Shown: piece after piece, positions 17,717 to 27,129 of the stretch
How the letters are laid out: every line of letters begins with the position of its first letter
Position numbering within the stretch: position 1 is the stretch's first letter
NCBI RefSeq assembly: GCF_026262505.1
Contig: NC_067206.1
Coordinates: 7,158,879-7,222,878, forward strand
DNA: 64,000 nt
Direction of reading: 5' to 3'
Origin: Trichomonas vaginalis G3
Lineage: Eukaryota; Parabasalia; Trichomonadida; Trichomonadidae
Notes under the pieces: model-generated
Databases searched by the model: none
Seen by the model: the letters and a program-made list of their open reading frames with translations, nothing else
What the model was told of the DNA's origin: nothing
Program-made: the position numbers and the translations under genes

Positions 17717-19519
17717 TTACTGGCAACGCTTAAGGATTTCCTGAGAAACGTCGAGGAGTTCCTGTGAAACGTGGCCGATTGTGTTCTTGAGGTAGTCATC
17801 ATTAGCAGCGACCTGGGCCTTGATCTTCTCCTTATCCTGGTGCATGAGCTCCTGGAACTGCTCCTTTGTGAAGTTGAGGCCATCCCAATCGATATCCTCG
17901 TACTCTGGGACGTAGCCGAGTGGAGAAATGTGTGTTGGGGCCTTGCCGTAGAGTCTGTTGACCATCCAGCCGAGAACACGAGCGTTCTGACCGTAGCCTG
18001 GCCAAAGGAACTTGCCTGCTGGGGACTTGCGGAACCAGTTGACGTGGAAGACAATTGGTGTCTTGGCGAGCTTAGCCATCTCAAGGTAGTGCTTGAAGTA
18101 GTCACCCATGTGGTAGCCGCAGAATGGAAGCATAGCGAATGGATCACGGCGGAGAGCACCGAGCTTACCATCGGCAGCAGCGGCTGTCTGTTCGGAACCA
18201 ACTGTAGCACCAAGGTAAACACCGTGAGCCCATGATGTAGCCTGGAAGACGAGTGGGATATCGTTCATACGACGGCCACCATAGACGAAGATGGAGACTG
18301 GAACACCGGCTGGGTTCTCCCAATCTGGATCAATGCATGGGCAGTTAGCAGCTGGAGCAGCGAAGCGGGAGTTTGGATGTGATGAGACACGGCCGCAATC
18401 TGGTGTCCAGTCCTTGTTCTGCCAGTCGATAAGGTGAGCTGGGGCCTTCTCTGTCATGCCCTCCCACCAGACATCGCCATCATCTGTAAGAGCGACGTTT
18501 GTGAAGATTGTGTTACGAGCGCAGGAGAGAAGAGCGTTTGGATTTGTTGTCATAGCTGTACCTGGGGCAACACCGAAGAAACCGTTTTCTGGGTTGATGG
18601 CGCGGAGTTCACCATCCTTGTTTGGCTTGATCCAAGCGATATCATCACCAACTGTTGTGACTTCCCAGCCCTTCTTGCGGAGTTCCTCTGGTGGGATCAA
18701 CATGGCGAAGTTTGTCTTGCCGCAAGCTGATGGGAATGCAGCTGTGACGAATGTCTTCTTGCCTTCTGGGTTCTTGACACCAAGAATAAGCATGTGCTCA
18801 GCGAGCCAGCCTTCCTTGCGGGCGAGGTTGGAGCCAATACGGAGAGCGAAGCACTTCTTGCCGAGAAGAGCGTTGCCACCATAGCCAGAGCCATAGGACC
18901 AGATAGCCTGTTCCTCTGGGTAGTGTGTGATGTATGTGTTCTCTGGGTCGCATGGCCATGCAACATCCTGGCGGCCATCCTTAAGTGGATAACCAACGGA
19001 GTGGACGCATGGGATGAAGTCGCCGTTCTCACCGATGCATTCGAGAACCTTTGTGGAAACACGTGTCATGATTCTCATTGAGACAACGACGTATGGAGAG
19101 TCGGAAATCTCGACACCGTTCTTACCGATGGAGGATCCGATTGGGCCCATTGAGAATGGGATGACGTACATTGTACGGCCTTCCATGCAGCCGTTGTAGA
19201 GACCACGGAGCTTCTTCTTCATGACTTCTGGATCTTCCCAGTGGTTTGTTGGTCCTGCATCTTCTTTGTTCTTGGAGCAGATGAATGTGCGGGACTCAAC
19301 ACGAGCGACATCGCGTGGGTCGGAGTGGTAAAGGTAGCAGCCTGGGCGCTTCTCTTGGTTAAGCTTGATTGCCATCTTGGAATCAACCATTTGCTTGAAA
19401 AGCATATCAGCTTGTTCCTGGGAACCATCAATCCACATAACATTCTTTGGCTTGCAAAGGGCGACGAACTCGTCGACGAATGCCTGAACTTTCTTGCTCT
19501 TGTTGAATGCTTGAGCCAT
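17717..19519 (-). CDS. phosphoenolpyruvate carboxykinase (GTP)
   Basis: A complete 600-aa GTP-type PEPCK, interconverting oxaloacetate + GTP and PEP + CO2 + GDP. Motifs counted from the ATG at 19519: the substrate loop [15 protein letters not shown] (208-222), P-loop kinase-1a FPSACGKTN (262-270), VGDDIAW (290-296) with the metal-binding Asp pair, [16 protein letters not shown] (306-321), and FHVNWFR near the C-terminus. In trichomonads the cytosolic enzyme generally feeds malate production for the hydrogenosome; no targeting signal is seen here. The open frame runs 16 codons further to a TTG, but the ATG follows two overlapping Inr motifs. Third codon positions are strongly G/C, unlike AT-rich neighbours, as in the ribosomal-protein genes of this window, suggesting high expression. 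Confidence 0.95.
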   Translation of the reverse strand: MAQAFNKSKKVQAFVDEFVALCKPKNVMWIDGSQEQADMLFKQMVDSKMAIKLNQEKRPGCYLYHSDPRDVARVESRTFICSKNKEDAGPTNHWEDPEVMKKKLRGLYNGCMEGRTMYVIPFSMGPIGSSIGKNGVEISDSPYVVVSMRIMTRVSTKVLECIGENGDFIPCVHSVGYPLKDGRQDVAWPCDPENTYITHYPEEQAIWSYGSGYGGNALLGKKCFALRIGSNLARKEGWLAEHMLILGVKNPEGKKTFVTAAFPSACGKTNFAMLIPPEELRKKGWEVTTVGDDIAWIKPNKDGELRAINPENGFFGVAPGTAMTTNPNALLSCARNTIFTNVALTDDGDVWWEGMTEKAPAHLIDWQNKDWTPDCGRVSSHPNSRFAAPAANCPCIDPDWENPAGVPVSIFVYGGRRMNDIPLVFQATSWAHGVYLGATVGSEQTAAAADGKLGALRRDPFAMLPFCGYHMGDYFKHYLEMAKLAKTPIVFHVNWFRKSPAGKFLWPGYGQNARVLGWMVNRLYGKAPTHISPLGYVPEYEDIDWDGLNFTKEQFQELMHQDKEKIKAQVAANDDYLKNTIGHVSQELLDVSQEILKRCQ

Positions 19520-19529
19520 AATAAATAAA

Positions 19530-19539
19530 AGTGAAGTGA
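19530..19539 (-). promoter_or_regulatory. tandem Inr motifs of the PEPCK gene
   Basis: On the minus strand the sequence reads TCACTTCACT: two back-to-back TCA(+1)YW initiators ending 10 nt before the ATG at 19519. Confidence 0.65.
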
Positions 19540-20055
19540 AAAATAAACAATTCTCAATTTCTTTCAATTGAGCGACTTTGAGTGGTCAGAGGATCTTCTC
19601 AAAATTGTGAGCTCTTCGTCCTGAGTTTTTTTCCAATAAATAAATGGTCTCAAGAAACATTTTTGGATGAGAAATAAATGCACTTACATAGTTCCACGAT
19701 CAAGAACTATGAATTGGCATTTTATATTCACACAATTTTAGCTTCATTGTTTTTGAGCTCTCAAATTTGGATAGTAAATATTCAAATTTTTGACAGGCAT
19801 ATTTTAGTTTTCTGTTTTATCCTGATAGTAACCAAAATCTCTATAATTTTTCTCTCAAACTTTTTATATATGTTTTCAATATTTCTATTCCCAATTCCGA
19901 TCGTCCTCTTCAATTTAGGTTTTATCTTTTAATCGTACCGTTTTTGAATTCGATCTTAAATTATCCAAGTTTGCATTGAATTTAATCTTTTGGTATTTCT
20001 AAGATTTGTTCAGTACATTTTCAACATCTAATGCATTCATATTAAGAGTGTAATA
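19540..20055. other. intergenic spacer, 516 bp
   Basis: AT-rich spacer between the PEPCK promoter and the fold-back element. An 84-codon hydrophobic frame (19678-19932, plus strand) has no family resemblance and no Inr close to its ATG, so I do not call it a gene. Confidence 0.45.
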
Positions 20056-21289
20056 AACAGAAATTCATCAAAAGTGACAGCTCTCAATTTTTTGACATTT
20101 GTAAATTCTAAATTGAACGAGAAAAATGAAATAATACTAAGCATAATACAATATTCTAGATTTAATTATAATTAGGAAAAAGTTAGTTTTGAGAGTACTT
20201 TTCATAGGCATATAGAATGAAATCTTCTGAAAAATAATATCACATAAACTCATATTATTTTCTAATATATAACTATTTTATATAAAAATCAAATTCAATG
20301 ATCTTAAAAGCGAAGGATAAACCTCAAAATTTACGAATATAATGAGTGGGATATAATGCTTATCTATCATAAAACCATATGAAATATCATTTTTGCTTTA
20401 CGCTAATTTTTGACGACAATTAGCAAAAAATGTTAAATGTTAACACTCAGTCCATTTGAATATGAAAAATAAAATTGACTTTGATTAAATGTTTTTATTT
20501 ATCATGCAATTCTTCTTGCGACCAAAGATTTGAATAAAAGTTCAAAAAATAAGATAGCTTAAAAAATAATGTACGTAGTGTTTACTAATAGATGAATAGT
20601 ATAATAAATTCTATTAAAATGGATTTGATCAAAAAAATATATAAAATTTGATCATAAATAAAATCGTTTTCAATTACTTCTTCATTTAATTATAACAATT
20701 ATTTTTGGTTTTATATTTTTTGGATCAAATCCATTTTAATAGAATTATATACTATTCATCTATTAGTAAACACTACCGTACATTATTTTTTAAGCTATCT
20801 TATTTTTTGAACTTTTATTCAAATCTTTGGTCGCAAGAAGAATTGCATGATAAATAAAAACATTTAATCAAAGTCAATTTTATTTTTCATATTCAAATGG
20901 ACTGAGTGTTAACATTTAACATTTTTTGCTAATTGTCGTCAAAATTAGGCGTAAAGCAAAAATTGATATTTCATATGGTTTTATGATAGATAAGCATTAT
21001 ATTCCCACTCATTATATTCGTAAATTTTGAGGTTTATCCTTCGCTTTTAAGATCATTGAATTTGATTTTTATATAAAATAGTTATATATTAGAAAATAAT
21101 ATGAGTTTATGTGATATTATTTTTCAGAAGATTTTGTGTTCTTCTTCAAAATTTTGTTTTTTATTAAAAAGAATCTTTACAAAATATACATTTACTTTAA
21201 TTAATATTTAAAAACGTGCTCTATCAAAAGTTCCAAAAATTCAATATTTTAGCTTTTCTGAGGTGTCACTTTTGATGAATTTCTGTTTA
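20056..21289. mobile_element. 1.2-kb fold-back (long inverted repeat) element
   Basis: The ends are a perfect 26-bp inverted repeat, 20056-20081 and 21264-21289, beginning TAAACAGAAATTCATC and ending AAAAGTGACA. Between them, two long arms (about 20220-20645 and 20711-21133) are near-perfect inverted copies around a loop of about 65 bp. The segments between TIR and arm (20082-20219 and 21134-21263) are not inverted copies of each other. There is no transposase frame. TA at each outer edge would fit a TA target duplication of the Tc1/mariner type, but that is inference. If transcribed it would form a hairpin of more than 400 bp. Confidence 0.85.
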
Positions 21290-21845
21290 CAACAATATTT
21301 TTGATATATAATCTTATCATCTTTACTATTTTTTCTTTATTGAAGTATTTATTATACTTTCGATTTCGAGATGACCCAATACTTCTCAATTGGTCATGTA
21401 CATGGCGTTTGTTGTTCTATGGTGATCAATTACAATCTTTGTCTTCCATATAAATTTTCATATCATCCGTGTTGCCTACCGCAAGAGATTTTTGAAGACA
21501 AAAAGGCCATTTTTGAGAAGAAAATGGTCACGATTATCACAAACACGAGAAAAAAATGATCTATTATAATCAAAGTGAAATATCCGAGTTTCCAAAAAAA
21601 ATGGATTGTTGTATGGGAAAAGTTAGAGATTTTTCGCTTTTAGCGGGTACAGTAAAAGAGCAAAAACAATTTTTGAAGAGATCACCCTTATATATATCAG
21701 AAAAAATGCTTTTGGAAAAGATAAATATCATTTTTATAATGACTATATACAATCTATTAAAAACTTTGGCATCAGTCGAAACAGGCATTTTTTCGCAAAG
21801 AAAGCCCTTCTCAGATGAACAATGTATAGCACTCCTTCTTCTATA
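21290..21845. other. intergenic spacer, 556 bp
   Basis: Two short plus-strand frames occur here (62 codons from 21371, and one from 21556 that runs antisense into the ankyrin gene). Neither shows a family motif, and the second owes its length to the ankyrin gene's opposite strand, so none is called. Confidence 0.4.
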
Positions 21846-23432
21846 TTATGCTCCATGTGATCGCAGGATTGATATAATTTGTTTATTCTTTGTTAAAGAA
21901 AGTGGTGTTTCCTTCCCAGAATTTTTTGCATTAATATCTGCCTTATGTAAAATTAGGAGTTCTATAATTTCTTTATTATTAGAAAGTGCTGCCAAGTGTA
22001 GAGGAGTAGATCGATTAGAATTCTTTGAATTGATATCTGCACCATGTAAAATAAGAACTTCTAATGTTTCTTTAAAACCATTAATTGCAGCAATATGGAG
22101 CGGAGTATTACTTTCCTTGTTTTTCACATTAACCTTTGCGCCATTAATAATTAGAAATTCGACAATTTCCTTGCCATTTCTCACTGCTGCAAAATGAAGG
22201 GGAGTCTCATTTCTGTCATTTTTTGAATTTACCTTTGCTCCATGCGAGATTAGATATTCGACTATTTCTTTGCTAGCTCTGTGCGCTGCTAAATGTAATG
22301 GAGTAATTCCTAAACGATCAGCTAAATTAATTTCGGCACCATGCATAACAAGTAACTTGATTGCTTTTTTACTGTTTTTCCTTACTGCTTCATGAAGTGC
22401 AGTTCTTCCCATCCCATTTATTCCATTAATTTTCATTCCACATTTAATTAGGAATTTTACAGTTTCAATACAATTAAATTGTGCAGCGCGATAAAGGGAA
22501 GTATTGTATGGAATAATATTTTTGTCTTTTTCATTGATACTTACGCCATGTAAGAGGAAAAATTGACAAAGAGATGGTATATTAAAGATTGAGGAATAAA
22601 TAAAACAGTGTTTTAAATTTTTTGTTTGATCTAAATAAACTGCAAATGCTTGAAGGTTATTGAATTTACCACAATACAGTAAATCAATGTTGATATGATA
22701 TTCATTGTATAAAAACATTACGAAATCAATGTTGTGTGAAATAATTGCATATTTCATACATTTTACATCTGGTTGGACGTATTTCAAGCATTCATTAATT
22801 ATATCGGGAACACCACTTAAAAATGAAAATTGAAGGCATTTATGTGTGATTTCTGACTTGAATTCTGCAATTAGCAGTTTAAAACATTTAACTGCTCCAT
22901 GATAACAGCACAATTCTAGTAATGAATAACTTCTCTCGAAATTTTTTGGATATAAAATACTATTAAACCTTTGATACTGATCAAATCCTTTCTGATCTGT
23001 GAAAGTGATAAATTTTTTTATATCATCATCCATAATTGCTTTGAAAATATCATTTTCTTGATGAACATCAATTGAAATTTTGAGATTTTCGTATGATTTT
23101 ACGTTATCTTCATTCAAAATGATTCCATAATCCTTATAAACAAAGTATTCAAACGGAAATTCAATGTCTTGGACTTGATCTGGGCGATATTCTTCAAATA
23201 TCTTTTTGAATAATAGCCAATATAAACTCATGTAACGGTTTCTAAATATTGATATATTAGAAATTATTTTTAAGATCCAGGATAGTGAAAGTAATTTTGT
23301 TTTAATGAGATTCATTTGAATTTTTTTGTAAATCTGATCAATTTCGTCTTCATTATATGTATTTACCTTATACAATGCATCCATAGCACTAATATGATCT
23401 TTATATAAATCTATAACTTCTTGGTAAGTCAT
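21846..23432 (-). CDS. DUF3447/ankyrin-repeat protein
   Basis: A 528-aa protein from the ATG at 23432 (MTYQEVIDLYKDH). The first half is the trichomonad DUF3447 type: NRYMSLYWLLFKKIF, YSLLELCCYHGAVKCFKLLIAEF, CLQFSFLSGVPDIINECLK and AIISHNIDFVMFLYNEY. The second half has about seven 33-residue ankyrin repeats with clear GxTPLHxAA and LxxGAxIN cores (GRTALHEAVRKNSKKAIKLLVMHGAEIN and similar), ending at SILRSHGA. This is one of the largest gene families in trichomonads, and its function is largely unknown apart from protein binding by ankyrin repeats. The ORF extends to a TTG at 23501, but a TCATA initiator at 23453-23457 supports the inner ATG. An inactivated relative is at 30272-31951. Confidence 0.88.
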   Translation of the reverse strand: MTYQEVIDLYKDHISAMDALYKVNTYNEDEIDQIYKKIQMNLIKTKLLSLSWILKIISNISIFRNRYMSLYWLLFKKIFEEYRPDQVQDIEFPFEYFVYKDYGIILNEDNVKSYENLKISIDVHQENDIFKAIMDDDIKKFITFTDQKGFDQYQRFNSILYPKNFERSYSLLELCCYHGAVKCFKLLIAEFKSEITHKCLQFSFLSGVPDIINECLKYVQPDVKCMKYAIISHNIDFVMFLYNEYHINIDLLYCGKFNNLQAFAVYLDQTKNLKHCFIYSSIFNIPSLCQFFLLHGVSINEKDKNIIPYNTSLYRAAQFNCIETVKFLIKCGMKINGINGMGRTALHEAVRKNSKKAIKLLVMHGAEINLADRLGITPLHLAAHRASKEIVEYLISHGAKVNSKNDRNETPLHFAAVRNGKEIVEFLIINGAKVNVKNKESNTPLHIAAINGFKETLEVLILHGADINSKNSNRSTPLHLAALSNNKEIIELLILHKADINAKNSGKETPLSLTKNKQIISILRSHGA

Positions 23433-23452
23433 ATTTCTTACTTTTTTGTCTC

Positions 23453-23457
23453 TATGA
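23453..23457 (-). promoter_or_regulatory. Inr initiator of the ankyrin gene
   Basis: Reads TCATA on the minus strand, 21-25 nt before the ATG at 23432, and so favours that start over the TTG at 23501, which lies upstream of the initiator. Confidence 0.5.
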
Positions 23458-23630
23458 TAAAAAATTCCAAACAAAAAAAATTTACCATCTTTTTCCAACA
23501 AATTTGAAAAAAGTAGTCATTCATGTATTTCAATATATGATATAATTATGCATTGAAAAAATTTTGAGAAGGTGTCAGGATTAAAAAATTTTCATCAACA
23601 AAAATTTTGCGGTTTTAAAATTTTACAACT

Positions 23631-23635
23631 TCACT
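23631..23635 (+). promoter_or_regulatory. Inr initiator of the 122-aa gene
   Basis: TCACT, 17-21 nt before the ATG at 23652, matches TCA(+1)YW. Confidence 0.55.
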
Positions 23636-23651
23636 TTGCTTTTTTGTCACC

Positions 23652-24020
23652 ATGAGTTTTGAGAATATCCCACCAATTAGTGATTTCAAGGTTCAGAGAG
23701 GCTGTGGAGCTGAAGCGAAGCGTGTTGCGCTTAGGCTTAAAGATTTTAATTATGAGACATCAGATATTTGGAAAGTTCTTAAGCTTAAATTTTCCTCTGG
23801 TATCACTCATAGCGAACTTAAAAGTATTGCTGGTATCTGCTCATTCATGCTTGGAATTAAATTAGATAGAGATGCCAGCAGAGATAACAGAGTCCTCATC
23901 AAGTGGTTTGATGAGAATTGGGATAAAATAAAAACAATCATTGATAAGGTTCACCTTAGAGATGAAAAAGAACAAATCATTAACCATGAAAGAGAAATCA
24001 GAGAAAATTCGTTGAAATAG
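23652..24020 (+). CDS. hypothetical 122-aa basic protein
   Basis: Not recognised. It starts MSFENIPPISDFKVQRGCG and is largely alpha-helical, with a compact middle (ETSDIWKVLKLKFSSGITHSELKSIAGICSFM) that could be a small helix-turn-helix-like fold, then a charged helical tail (KVHLRDEKEQIINHEREIREN). Length, a good ATG and a well-placed Inr argue that it is a real gene. No signal, membrane span or metal-binding cluster is seen. A DNA-binding role is only a guess from the helices and basic charge. Confidence 0.6.
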   Translation: MSFENIPPISDFKVQRGCGAEAKRVALRLKDFNYETSDIWKVLKLKFSSGITHSELKSIAGICSFMLGIKLDRDASRDNRVLIKWFDENWDKIKTIIDKVHLRDEKEQIINHEREIRENSLK

Positions 24021-25001
24021 AGCAATGTTTTAAACAGTTGTTAGATATTATTGTAATAAAATTCATCTGTCCTTCCTACATTTTTAATATTTTTTCATAG
24101 CCGAAACAAAATCACAAATACTCCAAATAATACGATGATATCTATTCATAATGAAGATATTTTATTGTATTATGAAAAATAAAAGAAAAATCGCTCATGA
24201 AGAGCAAATTTTGATGTTAAGAAAGTAAATTGTTTATTACTTAGGCTGCTTTTTGGAATTTTTTTGGAGGAACGCTTCTTTCGTTTTTGTTCTACACCTG
24301 CGTATAAAATGTGCTGAAATAAATCGTGAGATCTTTGATTATATTAATCATTCTTTCTTACAATAAGATTATGGTAATAATATCTATATGTGATAGACGG
24401 AGTATAGTTCAATTTCGCGAAATTTTGATAAATTTTCGAAAACTATTTTTAGTAGGTTAGAATCTATTAGAATTCAATAATATTCTATGTCGTTAACTGT
24501 AAACAATCGATATTATGTGATTAATGAAAATCGATATCAATATTTAAAATTTTCGGGGCATTTTTGACTGGAAGTTATTGCCTTTGACACTTGGAATGAA
24601 ATTCTCTTTGGTACTTTTTTCCAAATTTTTTCTATTTTAGAAAACGCCTAAGCAATTTTAAAGAAAAAGATAACGTTTTTGACAATTTTCAATTTTTTTT
24701 GGAAAATAAAGGTTAAAATTCTTAAAAATTTAAAATTAATAGATAAATAATGCGATTTTATCGGATTTTAAATCTATAGATACAGTTTGTTTTTGTTAAT
24801 TTATAATTTATCTTTTAAAATATGTCAATTATACATCAAAATTATTTAATTATTTTTTTTTGTTATAAAATAATCAGAGAAAAGAGAAATAATATACTCA
24901 GATGCCACAATTTGGCCTAGAAAATAGGTTCTCCCTTTTCCAATTCGCTTTACTATACTTTGTAATGAATAATCGTTTTCCAAAATAAAAAAGTGACAAA
25001 A
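24021..25001. other. intergenic spacer, 981 bp
   Basis: Long AT-rich spacer with homopolymer T and A runs. I find no frame, RNA fold or match to the repeats elsewhere in the window. Confidence 0.5.
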
Positions 25002-25493
25002 ATGACTCTAAATAAGTATCAACAGACAAAATGCTTGGAAATTCTAGACAAAATGATTTCCTGGCCAATGTGTTCTCCATTTGTTAACCCTGTTGATCCA
25101 GAAAAAGATAATATGCCTGATTATCTTCAGGTTATCAAAAATCCAATGTCGTTAACTGATGTTAAACGAAAACTCCAAGCAAATGAATACTCAAATGTTA
25201 CAGATTGGCAAAATGACATCAATTTGGTCTTTTCAAATGCGAAAGAATACAACGGTGAAGATACTGTTTATTCTCATATGGCTATGGAAGCATCAAACTG
25301 GTTTAACAAGAAAGTCTCTCACTTCCCTACAACAGCTGAAGAAGAATGGATAGGCGTTCTTCAAAGAACTTCAGATCATTTGTTAGATATTCTTTCACAC
25401 CCACCACCAGAGCTTGACCCAAGCGGAAAATTAACTGTCTCTACTGAAGAAACAGAAGAGGAAAAGCCTATTGTTGACGCCCCTGCGGCATAA
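25002..25493 (+). CDS. single bromodomain protein
   Basis: A 163-aa protein that is essentially one bromodomain with a short acidic tail. Core motifs: WPMCSPFVNPVDP (21-33) at the ZA-loop start in the place of WPF, then PDYLQVIKNPMSL (39-51) and YNGEDTVY (83-90). The Asn in KEYN (residue 84) is in the position that binds acetyl-lysine. Bromodomains read acetylated histones. With no other domain it may act within a larger chromatin complex. The open frame starts at a GTG three codons earlier, so I use the ATG at 25002. No Inr of TCAYW form is close. Confidence 0.88.
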   Translation: MTLNKYQQTKCLEILDKMISWPMCSPFVNPVDPEKDNMPDYLQVIKNPMSLTDVKRKLQANEYSNVTDWQNDINLVFSNAKEYNGEDTVYSHMAMEASNWFNKKVSHFPTTAEEEWIGVLQRTSDHLLDILSHPPPELDPSGKLTVSTEETEEEKPIVDAPAA

Positions 25494-25688
25494 TATATAT
25501 TTTGTAAATTAATGTTATTTTACGTAATTGTTTTTAAATTCAACTTTAACTGAGCTTGAAATGACATGCTATGATCACTTGGAAGAAAATTCAAAAATTT
25601 TATTCAAGAAATATAACCAAATTCCGGACAAATTTGAGTTAATTGTCTACCATTTGTATTACAAGGCTTATTTTAGCTAACTAAAATT

Positions 25689-25693
25689 TCATT
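25689..25693 (+). promoter_or_regulatory. Inr initiator of the Miro-like gene
   Basis: TCATT, 6-10 nt before the ATG at 25699, fits TCA(+1)YW. Confidence 0.55.
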
Positions 25694-25698
25694 TTATT

Positions 25699-26856
25699 AT
25701 GAAAAATCAATCCACAAATCTATTCCCCATACCAAGAATCATGATTACTGGTTCAGATCAAAAACTTATCGATGTATTTGTGAATGAATGCGCAAAACAC
25801 TTTAAAGGAAAGATGGACTCGACATTTAACAGAATTTATAAAATCATTATTGGAAATAGAATTACATACATTCAAAACAATTGGTGTGATCTTCAACATG
25901 ATCCATCTTTAAAGATTATTTTAACAGAAAATGGTGCATTTGAACCTCCAAAAACAAAACACCCACATTTAGTCATCCAAATTAACGAAAAACTACTACC
26001 AGAACGAGTTGCTGGCGATATTCATATTCTTTCTTATAAAATCATATCACAAGAAATGCTACATTCATGTTTATCATATTCAATAGCTTACCACGATTGT
26101 TTCCTGTTTGGATTACATTCACGAGGTGAAGTAAAACCGATTGTTAAGTTACTTTTGCGAAGAGTATTTAGAACTCTCGATACAAATTTCGATGGAAAAA
26201 TACAAATGAGTGATTTATCAGATTTTCATCGCAAATTCTTTGGTGTTCCTCTTGACAACCAAGACATGCTTACATTTTTCAAGGCATTACACGATGGATC
26301 AGAACCAGCAAATGTTTATCAATTTATACGTTCCTCGATAACATTCGATTTATTTTTACAACTCATGCAATATCTTGTCTCGAAAGGCTATGGATCCAGT
26401 GTATTACAAATCATTCGCTGCCCAGATTACTATTATTATTTTGATCCTTCTGTAAATTGCCAAGAATTATTCTTTGGAGGTCATGAACCTCAAAAGCTAA
26501 AGAATGCATCCATAGCTGTTGAATTTTTGCATCAAGTCTATCAAGATTTCAACGGAGAAAGAATTATGCAGCAAGTGAATGACGAATTCTCTCTTTGCGG
26601 TGGAACTCCAGAGAGATTTGCTAATGTCAGAGAGATGGGCGAAGAAACTTGGATTTCAAGATGGATTGATTGGAGCGCAGTGAATCCATCTGATGCTTGC
26701 AGACATATACTATCATTTGGATTCCCTCCAGAGATGATTTATGAAGCATTTGATGTTCCAAAACCAGATAATTCTACATCTGTTACATTAATCGCTGGAA
26801 TTTCATCAGGATTACTTGCTTGCTCAGCATTATGGTATTACTTCTATAAGCATTAA
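25699..26856 (+). CDS. minimal Miro-like protein (EF-hand, tail-anchored)
   Basis: A 385-aa protein that follows Miro GTPases from their first EF module onward. A canonical EF loop, DTNFDGKIQMSD (161-172), is followed by ITFDLFLQLMQYLVSKGYGSSVLQIIR, matching the Miro hidden-EF helix before LRxFGY. Later WISRWIDWSAVNPSDACRHILSFGFP matches the second EF module. The C-terminus is one membrane span (about 363-381) with a short basic end, a tail anchor. The N-terminal GTPase part is degenerate (no GxxxxGKS/T loop; it reads ITGSDQKLIDVF), and the second GTPase domain is absent. Miro proteins sit on the mitochondrial outer membrane and link it to motors and the ER; here the likely location is the hydrogenosome (inference). 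Confidence 0.7.
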   Translation: MKNQSTNLFPIPRIMITGSDQKLIDVFVNECAKHFKGKMDSTFNRIYKIIIGNRITYIQNNWCDLQHDPSLKIILTENGAFEPPKTKHPHLVIQINEKLLPERVAGDIHILSYKIISQEMLHSCLSYSIAYHDCFLFGLHSRGEVKPIVKLLLRRVFRTLDTNFDGKIQMSDLSDFHRKFFGVPLDNQDMLTFFKALHDGSEPANVYQFIRSSITFDLFLQLMQYLVSKGYGSSVLQIIRCPDYYYYFDPSVNCQELFFGGHEPQKLKNASIAVEFLHQVYQDFNGERIMQQVNDEFSLCGGTPERFANVREMGEETWISRWIDWSAVNPSDACRHILSFGFPPEMIYEAFDVPKPDNSTSVTLIAGISSGLLACSALWYYFYKH

Positions 26857-27129
26857 CTATTTAAATAAAATATACTGTTTTGTTCAAATTTTTATAACAT
26901 TTTTTAAAATAACATATATTTTTAATTATATATCAAACAAATTTCCAAAGGATCCTCATGCGCAGTTGTTTTTATTCTAGAAAACATCAAATCAAATTTA
27001 AAAAATTCAAATAAATATCGTATATCATTAAGTTAAAGCATTTTTTGAAATCTTAACAGCCTATATAATTATGTGATACTAGAATTAATATCACAACTAT
27101 CTTTTATTGCCGCCAAAATTTATAAACAG

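Noticed and set aside
17771-19199. Several 60-150-aa frames on the strand opposite PEPCK
   Set aside because: Shadows produced by the G/C-rich codon bias of PEPCK, which removes stops on the other strand.
19678-19932. 84-aa hydrophobic frame in the spacer beside PEPCK
   Set aside because: Composition follows AT-rich DNA (Phe, Ile, Leu), with no motif, no initiator near its ATG and no neighbouring context.
21556-22197. 213-aa plus-strand frame
   Set aside because: Mostly the antisense of the ankyrin gene at 21846-23432; ankyrin codon regularity keeps the opposite strand open.
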